From positions 1 to 38,161 of the forward strand of contig JAJRPG010000014.1 in the NCBI GenBank assembly GCA_024280855.1: DNA of 38,161 nucleotides, written 5' to 3'. The notes under the pieces are model-generated. The model did no database searches and was not told the origin of the DNA. It saw only the letters and a list, made by a program, of their open reading frames with translations. The position numbers were made by a program, and so were the translations under genes. Shown here piece by piece: positions 24,241 through 32,973 of the stretch. Source of the stretch: Planctomycetota bacterium (lineage in GTDB: Bacteria; Planctomycetota; Phycisphaerae; UBA1845). The number at the start of each line of letters is the position of its first letter. Position 1 is the first letter of the stretch.

Positions 24241-25380
24241 ATGTGCGCGACCTACGTTTCTACACCTCAGTCTCAGTCAATGCAGTTGGATAAATCCGAG
24301 CTGCTCGCCCAGGTTTCCAAGTGCAGGCTCTGGTATCACAACATCGAATTGATTGATGGCATGCGCACGCGCTTCGAGCAGGACTACGAAGTCAATCCCG
24401 TATTACGTCGTATTGACGACTACACCCAGGAACTCGTTGATCGCCTGGAAGGCATATTTCCCGATTCGTTTTCCGGGCAAAATGTTTTGGACCTGGGATG
24501 TGCAGATGGCCTGCTTAGCGTCTGGGCCGCCCGCCGCGGTGCGTCACGCGTAGTGGGCATCGAACGCAATAAATACAATTTTGATCACGCCGTGCTGGTG
24601 CGCGATATACTCGACCTGAACCAAATCGAATTCCATCAAGGCAGTATCGAAAAACGATGCCCGCAGGAAAATTTCGACGTCGTGCTTTGTTGCGGATTGC
24701 TTTATCACCTGCTTGACCCGCTCGGCACTTTACATCTGCTACGACAACGATGCAGCGGCCAGCTTATTATCACCAGTGCGATCGACCTTGACGACGACAG
24801 CTCTGAACCGATGAGCAGACTCGACCGTTATGCCACCGGCGCTCATGGCATGTGGTCGTTCAACACCGCGATGATTCGTCAATTGCTTTCGACAGCAGGA
24901 TTTTCTATTGAACACGAAATGATCGAAACGAGAACCGGAGGCCGGCATTACTTTGCGGTCGCTGCGCCGGGAGATTTTTCCGATCACCACATTTTCGAAG
25001 AAACCTTAAACCAGGAATTTCCAATCAACGTCAATAGACGCCGTCAATTGGTTCGTGACATTTGGACAAGCAAGCTTTGCAACATTGAAAAGCCTGTAGC
25101 CTTGTTTGGCGCGGGCACGCACACACCTTGGCTATTACAACAAATCGAGGACATCGAAGGCGCAAAAGTCACTTGCGTGTTGGATGACCGGGTTTCACTT
25201 AGCCAACAGATTGCAGGGCTTCCCGTTCGCCGCCCCACCGAAATCGACCCCACACAATTCGGCGCGATTGTTATATCATCCTGGCATCAGGCATCAGTGA
25301 TACTTCGTCGTGCAAAAAGCGTATTCGCCGCGAAGGTTCCGATCATCTCAATAGGCCATGACGCAGAGAGCGAAACATGA
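24241..25380 (+). CDS. CmoB-like methyltransferase with C-terminal Rossmann module
   Basis: 379 residues. Residues about 28-240 are a methyltransferase resembling the DUF1698/CmoB type: CRLWYHNIELIDGMRTR, VLDLGCADGLLSVWAARRG (82-100), GIERNKYNFDHA and VVLCCGLLYHLLDP. Residues about 284-372 are the accessory module also found in the protein encoded at 19269-20420: VALFGAGTHTPWLL, CVLDD, IAGLPVRRP and AIVISSWHQ. The downstream radical SAM gene starts inside its stop (ATGA). It is probably a methyltransferase in glycan or peptide modification; substrate unknown. Confidence 0.8.
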   Translation: MCATYVSTPQSQSMQLDKSELLAQVSKCRLWYHNIELIDGMRTRFEQDYEVNPVLRRIDDYTQELVDRLEGIFPDSFSGQNVLDLGCADGLLSVWAARRGASRVVGIERNKYNFDHAVLVRDILDLNQIEFHQGSIEKRCPQENFDVVLCCGLLYHLLDPLGTLHLLRQRCSGQLIITSAIDLDDDSSEPMSRLDRYATGAHGMWSFNTAMIRQLLSTAGFSIEHEMIETRTGGRHYFAVAAPGDFSDHHIFEETLNQEFPINVNRRRQLVRDIWTSKLCNIEKPVALFGAGTHTPWLLQQIEDIEGAKVTCVLDDRVSLSQQIAGLPVRRPTEIDPTQFGAIVISSWHQASVILRRAKSVFAAKVPIISIGHDAESET

Positions 25381-26747
25381 AACTCCCCATACTTGATTCG
25401 CCAACAGCTTCGCCCCCATCATCATCCAGAGATAGAGCAACCGAATTGACCTGGTCACAAAGTTTGCTTGAGCGGTCAGTGCTCACCTTGCCAGAAGATG
25501 CACGAATCCTGGTCGCACCTGGCGGAAGAAATGCCCAATTAGCCGTGGCTGACCTGCTCAAAAAGAATTTGCTCGGCAATCGCACCTTTGTCGGTTTTGC
25601 CGACGACGCGCCTGATCCGTCCCTGGCAGAATGTCGAAAGTTTGAAGAGGCTGTTTCTCACGGAAAACCCACGCATGTCCTGCTTTGTTCTCGTCGGCCT
25701 GAGCTGGAAGACAAAATTCATGGGCGTATTCAAAAACAATTTCCACATTTAGATATTCGATCCGCCCGCAGCGAAATCGTGCGCCAGTTCTCTGAGAACA
25801 TAACTCCTTCTCGCACGCGCCAGCTTGAAGACATTGACAGCGTCGTGATCGTGATGTGCAAGACTTGCAATCTGCGATGCAACTTTTGCTATCAATCAGA
25901 ATTTGAATCGCGCATGGATCCAGCTATATTCACGCAGCAACTTGCCTCGGTGTATCCGCACGCACGCATACTTTCGTTGGTAGGCGGAGAAGTGACTTTC
26001 TACCGCCATGCGCTTCCCTTCGCGCAAACAATTCCAGACCAATACCCTCATTTGCAAATGGAACTCACCACCAACGGCGTAGGCTTTAATCACGACTGGG
26101 CTGAGGTCTTTTGCAAAACGGGTGGACGAATCGGTTTTTCCGTCATCGCTGGCACGGGCAATACCTACGAAGCCATCGCCGGCAAGGATTGCCTATCGCA
26201 GGTAGCTGACAATATACGCCGCGTCGTAGCTCTGCGTGACAAGGTGAAATCAAACCTAGCCCTGACCATCTCAGCTGTCATCACGCCTCAAAACCAACAC
26301 GAATTGATTGACATGGTTCAACTTGGCTATGATCTTGGCGTTGATAGCGTCGGCTTCGGGGCTGACTCTATATCAGATCATCAACTCGATCGAAAAATTA
26401 TCGAGAAGCAGATTCAGCAAATCCGCTCTGAAAATAAAATCAAAGTTTACGTCGATAGAATTGGCATGGTCTTTCCCGACCTTGTCCCACAGTTAGACAA
26501 TACCACGCCATGCACCAGCGCCGCAGACAGCATCTTCGTGGAGGTCAACGGCGATGTATTCGTCTGCTGCCAATCACATATGCGTATAGGGTCGCTGCAG
26601 GATCAGGATATCGAATCCATCTGGTGTTCTGATGAAGGATATGCGGTAGAAGCAGATGTCACCTCAGGCCAATGCGCTACCTGTCCACAGGACTGCGTTT
26701 TTCGCCCCCCCACCGTCCGACCACAAGCCACGAACTGCTCGATATAG
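25377..26747 (+). CDS. Radical SAM enzyme with diverged N-terminal Rossmann-like module
   Basis: 456 residues. Residues about 40-135 look like a diverged version of the cluster's Rossmann module (ARILVAPGGRNAQLA, FVGFADDAPD, THVLLCSRR). Residues about 155-370 are the radical SAM barrel: CKTCNLRCNFC carries the CxxxCxxC at 164-171 that binds the 4Fe-4S cluster, with GGE at 203-205. The C-terminus has a SPASM-like Cys-rich part (CTSAADSIFVEVNGDVFVCC, then CATCPQDC), probably for auxiliary clusters. Such enzymes modify peptides or sugars by radical chemistry; the substrate here is unknown. Last gene of the plus-strand operon. Confidence 0.82.
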   Translation: MKLPILDSPTASPPSSSRDRATELTWSQSLLERSVLTLPEDARILVAPGGRNAQLAVADLLKKNLLGNRTFVGFADDAPDPSLAECRKFEEAVSHGKPTHVLLCSRRPELEDKIHGRIQKQFPHLDIRSARSEIVRQFSENITPSRTRQLEDIDSVVIVMCKTCNLRCNFCYQSEFESRMDPAIFTQQLASVYPHARILSLVGGEVTFYRHALPFAQTIPDQYPHLQMELTTNGVGFNHDWAEVFCKTGGRIGFSVIAGTGNTYEAIAGKDCLSQVADNIRRVVALRDKVKSNLALTISAVITPQNQHELIDMVQLGYDLGVDSVGFGADSISDHQLDRKIIEKQIQQIRSENKIKVYVDRIGMVFPDLVPQLDNTTPCTSAADSIFVEVNGDVFVCCQSHMRIGSLQDQDIESIWCSDEGYAVEADVTSGQCATCPQDCVFRPPTVRPQATNCSI

Positions 26748-26934
26748 TCATAGCTTTGTGTTGTTATCGCTAATCCTTCACACTTGTGATTTGTTATCAT
26801 CTGAACCTTGCCAATAAAGCACAAAGGCTATTTCACAGGCTTAGTGCCCGATAATGCATGCGCTTTGGTGCGTTAGTTATCGGAAGCGCCATCGATAAAA
26901 TCGGACGTTGCGCGATATCGAGCGCAAAGCATTG

Positions 26935-28053
26935 TTAGACGGCGTAGCCACGACCTGACAAACTCAAATGATGCGTAAGACGTTCTGTGAGTTCAGCCAT
27001 GCGCAGCGTGTAAGTATGCTCCCGCAAAGTGCGAACCTGCCCCGCTAGAGCAATGCCTGCACGCTGCACCGGGTGATCCAAATAATAACGAATTTTCTCC
27101 AGGCACTCCTGCTGCGAAGTATACGTTACGACTTCAACATCAGGCTCGAACATCGTCGTAAGATTACTCCGCATTTCGGTCAGCAGGCAGGTTCCCACAC
27201 CCGTCGCTTCGAACAGACGCATGTTATTCGCAAACTCGTGAGACACATGGCCACGGACATCGTTACGGGCATGTCGGTTTAGCGTGATGCGCGATCGTTG
27301 CAATACCTCGTACATCCCCCAACCCCAAACTTCACCATGATGGTGCGATCGGATGGATGAGTTCTCAGCTGTCACGTCAGCACCATAACCAAATATGTCT
27401 ACGTCCACTTCTTGTAGCAAGCCTTCCAGCCAACCCATCCGATCGGGGTGCGACGGTGCAAAGCCTCCCACGAACGTAACGTCATAAGCTGGCGCTTGTT
27501 TGGTGATGCCATGTAACACGCGCTCATCGAATGCGAGCATAGCAAACTCAGACTGAATGCCCTCTTGCCGAAAAAAGTCTACGATCGGAGGCCAAGATGA
27601 AAACATCACGTCATAAGATTTGAAAGTACGATTCGCGGGAATCGGAGAAGCAATTTGCCCGGCGACCAAACCGACTTCCTGTCGCATCTCAGATAGAAAA
27701 GCATCCCCCAGCGGACACCATTCAAAAACGAACAACACATCAGGCTGAGCATGGCTAATCTGAGCCGCAACAATCTGCCGCCTTATATCGTGTATGTTAC
27801 TGCTAGTGAAAGACACATTATGCTCAGTCGCCCACTGAAGCTGCATGACATCTGCGTTGCAAATAATTTCCTGCACACGGCAACCCGCAGACCGCAATCC
27901 CCTGGCATACGCATCGCCCGCGCCAAAAGCCTGCTCGGATATGTATTGATGCTGATCGTCAAACAGCTTATCCGCCAGTCCAGCACACTGCGTATATAAC
28001 GATTCCAGGAATTGCGGATAGTATGTATTTATTAACAGAACATGCGGCTGCAT
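26935..28053 (-). CDS. CgeB-like glycosyltransferase
   Basis: 372 residues. The N-terminus (HVLLINTYYPQFLESLY) and the C-terminal part (RSRITLNRHARNDVRGHVSHEFANNMRLFEATGVGTCLLTE) match the CgeB/YkvP group of GT-B glycosyltransferases. It probably adds a sugar to a surface glycan or spore-coat-like polymer; the acceptor is unknown. It is the second gene of a two-gene minus-strand unit, 17 nt after the epimerase gene, and converges with the radical SAM gene across a 187-nt gap that holds short inverted repeats and no gene. Confidence 0.78.
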   Translation of the reverse strand: MQPHVLLINTYYPQFLESLYTQCAGLADKLFDDQHQYISEQAFGAGDAYARGLRSAGCRVQEIICNADVMQLQWATEHNVSFTSSNIHDIRRQIVAAQISHAQPDVLFVFEWCPLGDAFLSEMRQEVGLVAGQIASPIPANRTFKSYDVMFSSWPPIVDFFRQEGIQSEFAMLAFDERVLHGITKQAPAYDVTFVGGFAPSHPDRMGWLEGLLQEVDVDIFGYGADVTAENSSIRSHHHGEVWGWGMYEVLQRSRITLNRHARNDVRGHVSHEFANNMRLFEATGVGTCLLTEMRSNLTTMFEPDVEVVTYTSQQECLEKIRYYLDHPVQRAGIALAGQVRTLREHTYTLRMAELTERLTHHLSLSGRGYAV

Positions 28054-28070
28054 CGTAAAACATCACCCCA

Positions 28071-29108
28071 TCACAAGCACAAAGCGTGCGCGTTTTGCAG
28101 GGCACTCAGATTCATCGCCCCTCGCTCCAGCAAACTGCGCAGCCACATGACCCGGCGGTAACGATCAGACCGCCATTCGGCGCTAGTCACGCCCGCCCCT
28201 TGCAGCGCAGCAGCTAACTGTCTTATGCCCTCTGCTAATTTCCAATTGAACCGAAACCCCGGCAAAAGATGGGCGAGCTGCTCACCGCATACATGGTAGG
28301 ACTTCGTATCCGCGACATCGAACGCACCCGTCCACTGACTATCAGGAATCGCCTCTGTCACGGCTTCCGCGACTTGGGCGATTCGATAATTTTCATGACG
28401 CTGCACGATATTAATAGCCCGATCGTGAATCCGTTGTGGCGATAACGACAGCAAAGCTGAGAAGGTTCGGGCTACGTCTTCCACATGAATAAAAGGCCGC
28501 CAAGCCAGTCCAGCGGTTTTCATGGCGATGCGACCCGCCGTCGTGGCAGCCCCGACAAAATCGTTGACCACTGTATCAAGACGAAGTTTCGGCGAGACGC
28601 CATAAACCGTACCCAACCTCAAATATACTGGAGAAAAACCATCTCCAGCTAACCTCGACAATTCCTGCTCGCACAAAATCTTGGACTTGTCATAATTAGA
28701 TAACGGACACACCGGGCTATTTTCAGTCAATAACTCTTGAGCGCCTTTGCCATACACACTGCAACTTGAAGCGAAGAAAAACCGCCCCACCCCAGCCGCC
28801 TTCGCCATTTGAGCGACGCGCATCGTGCCAGCGAAATTAATATCTTCAGTAAGCTGCGCACTAAGATCACCAGAGGCGTCGTCTGCAATACCTGCAAGAT
28901 GAATGACAACATCCACTCCGCTAAAGTGATGCGCCTCCACGACGCGAATATCTATAGATAAGGAAGTACCAGGCTCACGCACACGACCGAACGCACAGTC
29001 GCTATATAAATCTGCGTCCAGGCCGATGACCTCAATGCCGCGATAGAGCAGCACTTGCGTCAGAACAGAACCAATATACCCGCGATGACCTGTGATTAAG
29101 ACTTTCAC
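28071..29108 (-). CDS. NAD-dependent nucleotide-sugar epimerase/dehydratase
   Basis: 345 residues from GTG 29108, chosen because AGAGGA lies 6 nt upstream and the protein then begins MKVLITGHRGYIGS; an ATG at 29123 or 29153 would add 5 or 15 residues. This is an extended short-chain dehydrogenase: the GHRGYIGS glycine motif binds NAD, followed by HLAGIADDAS, SSCSVYG and the catalytic YDKSK. It converts a nucleotide sugar (UDP-glucose or GDP-mannose type) to an epimer or keto-sugar and could feed the DegT aminotransferase. First gene of the minus-strand unit, divergent from the transporter gene. Confidence 0.85.
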   Translation of the reverse strand: MKVLITGHRGYIGSVLTQVLLYRGIEVIGLDADLYSDCAFGRVREPGTSLSIDIRVVEAHHFSGVDVVIHLAGIADDASGDLSAQLTEDINFAGTMRVAQMAKAAGVGRFFFASSCSVYGKGAQELLTENSPVCPLSNYDKSKILCEQELSRLAGDGFSPVYLRLGTVYGVSPKLRLDTVVNDFVGAATTAGRIAMKTAGLAWRPFIHVEDVARTFSALLSLSPQRIHDRAINIVQRHENYRIAQVAEAVTEAIPDSQWTGAFDVADTKSYHVCGEQLAHLLPGFRFNWKLAEGIRQLAAALQGAGVTSAEWRSDRYRRVMWLRSLLERGAMNLSALQNAHALCL

Positions 29109-29268
29109 TCGTGGTCCTCTCATGTAGTTAAGACAGCTAACAAATCGTGACACCGCGCGACTTGCTCCGTCATACCTATGCTAAGATATCGGATGCCCGT
29201 TCGGTTTGGCTTGATAGCGAAAACACTTCACAATCAATTCACAAAATGGCTGAAACCTGCGCATGATG

Positions 29269-29423
29269 CAAGACCGATTATGCGGGATGCACACAACGAG
29301 TCGGAGTCAGAGCCGCACGGCGCAAGCCTGCGGGCAAGTCTTGTCAAGGATTGGCGTAGTGAAGACGTGCCACCAGGCTCGCGCCAGGTGCTCTGACAGG
29401 ACTCGCTGACAATTCTGTCTTGC
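29269..29423 (+). other. Rod-like 155-nt palindrome, candidate structured RNA
   Basis: Seven perfect helices nest in order: GCAAGAC 29269/GTCTTGC 29417; CGAGTC 29297/GACTCG 29400; GTCAGAGC 29306/GCTCTGAC 29390; GGCGC 29319/GCGCC 29381; GCCTG 29326/CAGGC 29374; GGCA 29333/TGCC 29368; GTCTT 29338/AAGAC 29362. That gives 40 base pairs around a 19-nt loop, with one large asymmetric bubble (29276-29296 against 29406-29416). It sits in the 384-nt gap between the divergent epimerase and the transporter gene, where no protein-coding gene is convincing. It could be a small RNA, a transporter leader or a mobile palindrome. The strand is unknown; plus is used because a transporter follows. Confidence 0.55.
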
Positions 29424-29492
29424 ACCCCCTTCGATATAACTCGCGCGTGTTAAGTCGCCAAACAAAGACTTTATCAGTAGTATAAAGACGCT

Positions 29493-30680
29493 TTGACAAC
29501 AACTAGCAACCAATCTGTGAATTCTCAACCGTTACCCGAAAAAGATTTTCGTTTCAGCCTAAAAGAATTTGCAGGATCATTAGGCGACCTTGGAACCTTC
29601 ATTCCTTTGTTGGTCGGCATGGTCAGAAATTGCGGTTTGCAACTTTGCCCTGTCCTGCTGCTATCCGGCATAGCCAACATTCTCACGGGATTTCTTTTTC
29701 GCATTCCCATGCCCATCCAACCGATGAAAGCCATCGCCGCCGTAGCCATCGCCGAAGGATTAACCGAGTCACAAATTCTTTCGGCTGGCATACTCACCGC
29801 GGGGGCAGTTCTCTTTTTCGGCATCAGCGGACTAATAGGTTGGCTAAACCGAACCATTCCCAAAAGCGTCGTACGTGGTTTGCAACTAGCACTAGGCCTC
29901 AAGCTTTTCATCGCGGGCATGAAAATGATTGCAGACACGCACGCATGGGTCGGATGGGACAGCGCGATCATCGCGGCTATTTGCGGCGTCGTCATATTAA
30001 CAGGAAAGCCATCGTCACGAATTCCGCGCGTGTTGGCGGTCTTTGCCTTCGGCCTATGTCTGCTGCTTTTTTCAAACCCGCAGCTACTGACATTTCACCC
30101 AATCGGTTTTTCGTGGCATTGGCCTGACTTATCTCATAAAAGTGATTGGCTAAAAGGACTATGGGCCGGCGCGCTGCCACAAATTCCTCTGACCACTCTC
30201 AACTCTGTCATCTCCGTCTGCGCATTGTCCACAGACCTCTTCCCGCATAAACCTGCACATCCCAAACGCGTCGCTATTTCCGTAGGCTTATTGAATTTAT
30301 TGACATGCCCCTTTGGCGGCATGCCTATTTGCCACGGAGCCGGTGGGTTAGCCGCTCAATATCGCTTCGGTGCGCGAAGTGGTGGAAGTATCATCATGCT
30401 CGGCGTCATCAAAGTTCTATTGGTCCTCTTATTCGGCGGCTCATTATTAGCCTGGCTATTGCATTTTCCGTCATCAATCCTTGGCGTGATGTTGATGTTT
30501 TCAGGCGTGGAGTTAGCTAAGGTTTGCCGGGATCAACGAAAGAAAGTAGAAATCGTCGTAATGGTCATAACGGCCGGTGCGTGTCTAATTCTAAACACCG
30601 CCGCAGGGTTCGCCATTGGTTTTTTGTTCGCATGGCTACTTATATCGAACAAGATATTGCCTCATAAACAATCTGGCTAA
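29493..30680 (+). CDS. MOT1-type sulfate/molybdate transporter
   Basis: 395 residues from TTG 29493 (a GTG at 29517 is an alternative; no ribosome site is clear). A hydrophobic protein with about ten membrane spans. FAGSLGDLGTFIPLL and RIPMPIQPMKAIAAVAIAEG match the two conserved segments of MOT1 family transporters, distant relatives of SulP. FGGMPICHGAGGLAAQYRFGARSGG matches the second repeat. The family imports molybdate, sulfate or similar oxyanions; specificity cannot be fixed. No molybdenum cofactor genes are adjacent. Confidence 0.8.
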   Translation: MTTTSNQSVNSQPLPEKDFRFSLKEFAGSLGDLGTFIPLLVGMVRNCGLQLCPVLLLSGIANILTGFLFRIPMPIQPMKAIAAVAIAEGLTESQILSAGILTAGAVLFFGISGLIGWLNRTIPKSVVRGLQLALGLKLFIAGMKMIADTHAWVGWDSAIIAAICGVVILTGKPSSRIPRVLAVFAFGLCLLLFSNPQLLTFHPIGFSWHWPDLSHKSDWLKGLWAGALPQIPLTTLNSVISVCALSTDLFPHKPAHPKRVAISVGLLNLLTCPFGGMPICHGAGGLAAQYRFGARSGGSIIMLGVIKVLLVLLFGGSLLAWLLHFPSSILGVMLMFSGVELAKVCRDQRKKVEIVVMVITAGACLILNTAAGFAIGFLFAWLLISNKILPHKQSG

Positions 30681-30813
30681 AACGAACCGCTTTTGCCCTG
30701 TTCTACAAGCATTTTATTGGCTACCCACTATTTGGCATCACAATCACCCTACATTGGCCTTGCTAACTATACTGGACGATGAATAGGTGTCAGTTCTACG
30801 ACAGAGGCATTGC

Positions 30814-31314
30814 ATGGAAAGTATGAAAGTCCGAAAACCTGGCTTCTCGTTAATCGAGTTGGTGATCGTTGTGGTCATCATCGCGGTCATCGCCGCCGTA
30901 GCTATTCCTCGCGTCAGCCGAGGTTCGAGCGGCGTGTCTGAAACGGCATTACGCGCCAACCTTAAAGCCCTTCGCACTGCCATCGACATGTACAGAGCGG
31001 AACATGATAACTATCCAGCACAAGACAAGAAAATGAAAACTTTTCTTAACCAAATGACAAAAAAAACTAACTATGCGGGCAAGAAAGGAAATGTGGCAGG
31101 TGAACACATATTCGGCCCATACTTAAGAAACATCCCCCCCGTTCCTGTTGGAAATAATACCGGAGCGACTAAAATAAAATTTAACCATGATGGGGATGTG
31201 TTTACCGATGGGAAAGACAGTGATATTGGCTGGGTATATAACCGCGACATTGGCGTCATCTATGCGAATAGCGACTCATTAGATGATGTTGGTGTAGCGT
31301 TCAATACCTATTAG
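30814..31314 (+). CDS. Type II secretion-like pseudopilin
   Basis: 166 residues from ATG 30814, chosen because AGAGG lies about 6 nt upstream and an earlier GTG (30787) would add an odd extension. The prepilin signal is KPGFSLIELVIVVVIIAVIAAVAIP: cleavage after Gly, then Phe1 and Glu5 of the mature form. The rest (ALRANLKALRTAIDMYRAEHDNYP, then an Asn/Gly-rich tail) resembles GspG-type pseudopilins or the DUF1559 neighbours common in Planctomycetota. No other secretion gene is adjacent, so it looks like an orphan. A TATACT at 30768-30773 may be the -10 box. Probably part of a pseudopilus or a secreted minor pilin. Confidence 0.78.
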   Translation: MESMKVRKPGFSLIELVIVVVIIAVIAAVAIPRVSRGSSGVSETALRANLKALRTAIDMYRAEHDNYPAQDKKMKTFLNQMTKKTNYAGKKGNVAGEHIFGPYLRNIPPVPVGNNTGATKIKFNHDGDVFTDGKDSDIGWVYNRDIGVIYANSDSLDDVGVAFNTY

Positions 31315-31331
31315 ACACACGAACTCTTGAC

Positions 31332-31814
31332 TCACCCCGGCAAGCCAAACGCACCAGCAAGCAACAGCAACACACCCAACAACACCGCAGCCCAGGCACT
31401 TGTCGTAAACGAATTCGTGGCAATCTTCTCTCGCGCCCACTTGGGCAATTGATACGCTCGAAAATATCCACAGCCAAGAAAAAAAGATATGAATCCAGCC
31501 CCCACCGAGATGCACCGCCCGACGCACAATCCGTGTTGCCCCGATAGCATCAAAAGTACGCTCACACACAAGCCCACCAAACCCACACGCCATCCCAGGC
31601 CAACCATCTCCAAAGAGTTCTCAATCTCAGCTAATTTATCCTGCGTCTGAGCGACTTCTCTTTCCCAGGCCAAACGATCAAAAGCTTGGCCACACTCTGG
31701 ACAAACCTGTGTCACACTGCCTCTGAGGTCATAGCCACAGGTCATGCAAACAGGCTCGGCATCACCCTTGCCGGTAATCCCAGCCATACGTTCGAGATCA
31801 CGAATTTCCATCAT
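31332..31814 (-). CDS. Zinc-ribbon membrane protein (CGYDLRG type)
   Basis: 160 residues. Residues about 23-44 form a zinc ribbon (CMTCGYDLRG ... CPECGQAF), a motif that recurs widely in Planctomycetota proteins. Residues about 48-68 form a short helical/charged segment. Three hydrophobic stretches follow (about 72-90, 97-115, 138-157), so it is probably an inner-membrane protein. The start may be one codon later (the second Met). Function is unknown. It converges with the pseudopilin gene across only 17 nt. Confidence 0.65.
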   Translation of the reverse strand: MMEIRDLERMAGITGKGDAEPVCMTCGYDLRGSVTQVCPECGQAFDRLAWEREVAQTQDKLAEIENSLEMVGLGWRVGLVGLCVSVLLMLSGQHGLCVGRCISVGAGFISFFLGCGYFRAYQLPKWAREKIATNSFTTSAWAAVLLGVLLLLAGAFGLPG

Positions 31815-31944
31815 GGTTTATGGTTCAAAGTTGATCGACAAAGTCAGCACAGTCTACTGTCATTCCTCGTTCTAATTACCGTGGCTAGCTGAATAACCAT
31901 CTCAACTCCGCGCAAGCTGATGCATGCGACTCGAAGAACGTATA

Positions 31945-32973
31945 TTATAGCGCATCTAGTCGATCTGATGCACCTACCGGACCGACAAAAATCAAACAAT
32001 CACCAGATTCAAATTGTGCATCTGCCGCAGGATTGTATATCGTTTTACCACTGCTTCGCACAATAGCCACTACCGTCGCCCCCACCTCCTGCCGCAGCGG
32101 AACATCTCTTAGCGACTTACCGCATAACATCGAATCAGAGCCTATCAAATACTCACTCATCTCAAGGTCCACGCCGCGATGAGCCATGTCAATAAAATCC
32201 GCGACATTAGGACGAAGCAAAACACTCGCAATACGATTCGCCCCAATTTGCTGCGGACACACTACCCGCGTCGCACCTGCCTTAAGTAATTTACCTTCCG
32301 TCGAAGGCTGTTCCGCTCTCGTGATAATTTGTATATCCGGCTGCAACGCACGGGCGGTCAACGTAATGAAAACATTGTCTGCATCGTGAGGCAACATAGC
32401 CACTAACGCGGTAGCATGGATTAGACCGGCTTCAAGTAAAGTAGTATCTGCCGTCGCGTCCCCTATCACATAATGATGCCCTTCCATTTTGAGATCATCA
32501 GCAGACTCGGCGCGAGATTCGATAATGACGACTGATTTACCAGCCGCGTCAAGGTCTTCTGCAACCATCGCCCCCATGCGGCCATATCCACAAAGAATTG
32601 TATGCTCTCGAAGCTTACCGATTGAATGATGCATTCTCTTTTTCTCCCGCGCGTGCCGTAAGTCTCCGCTGATAAATAATGCGATGAGTGACGTCACTGC
32701 GACTGATACCGTCGCAATGCCAAAAGTAATGACGCCGATGGTCCAAAGCTTACCCGGCGGACTCTGAGGCCACACCTCGCCATACCCCACGGTAGAAAGC
32801 GTGATAACCGTCATGTAAGCCGCATCTAAAAAACTAGGGTGATGCTCGACCTCAATAATCATATAACCCACCGAGCCAACTAAAAAAACCGTCAGCACCG
32901 ACAGGATAGCCAGCGTTAAGCGCATTCCGGGCGTCATGCGATACATCCCTGATGATCTGGATGAAATGCCCAT
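31945..32973 (-). CDS. Potassium channel with RCK (TrkA-N/TrkA-C) domains
   Basis: 342 residues. Two membrane helices (about 19-40 and 76-101) flank the pore loop with the potassium selectivity filter TLSTVGYGE (residues 59-66). A cytosolic RCK N-lobe follows with ILCGYGRMGAMVAEDL, and a TrkA-C lobe near the end (about 265-340). This is the MthK-type architecture. It gates potassium flow, with nucleotide or calcium likely sensed by the RCK domain. The N-terminal start is uncertain: MGISS at 32973 has no clear ribosome site. No transporter partner is adjacent. Confidence 0.88.
   Translation of the reverse strand: MGISSRSSGMYRMTPGMRLTLAILSVLTVFLVGSVGYMIIEVEHHPSFLDAAYMTVITLSTVGYGEVWPQSPPGKLWTIGVITFGIATVSVAVTSLIALFISGDLRHAREKKRMHHSIGKLREHTILCGYGRMGAMVAEDLDAAGKSVVIIESRAESADDLKMEGHHYVIGDATADTTLLEAGLIHATALVAMLPHDADNVFITLTARALQPDIQIITRAEQPSTEGKLLKAGATRVVCPQQIGANRIASVLLRPNVADFIDMAHRGVDLEMSEYLIGSDSMLCGKSLRDVPLRQEVGATVVAIVRSSGKTIYNPAADAQFESGDCLIFVGPVGASDRLDAL

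Noticed and set aside
26848-26927. Short inverted repeats CCGATAA/TTATCGG and TTGCGC/GCGCAA between convergent genes
   Set aside because: No T-run follows either stem on the expected strand; they could be weak terminators but the evidence is too thin.
29178-29396. Short plus-strand ORF over the 29.3 kb palindrome
   Set aside because: The translated sequence is dominated by the two arms of the hairpin; no ribosome site was seen. The RNA or DNA structure explains the region better.
29269-29423. Identification of the palindrome as 6S RNA, an integron attC site or a Moco riboswitch
   Set aside because: The rod shape recalls 6S, but its symmetric central bubble is missing; the attC core ends (RYYYAAC/GTTRRRY) were not found; the Moco motif has several separate stems. 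Kept unassigned.
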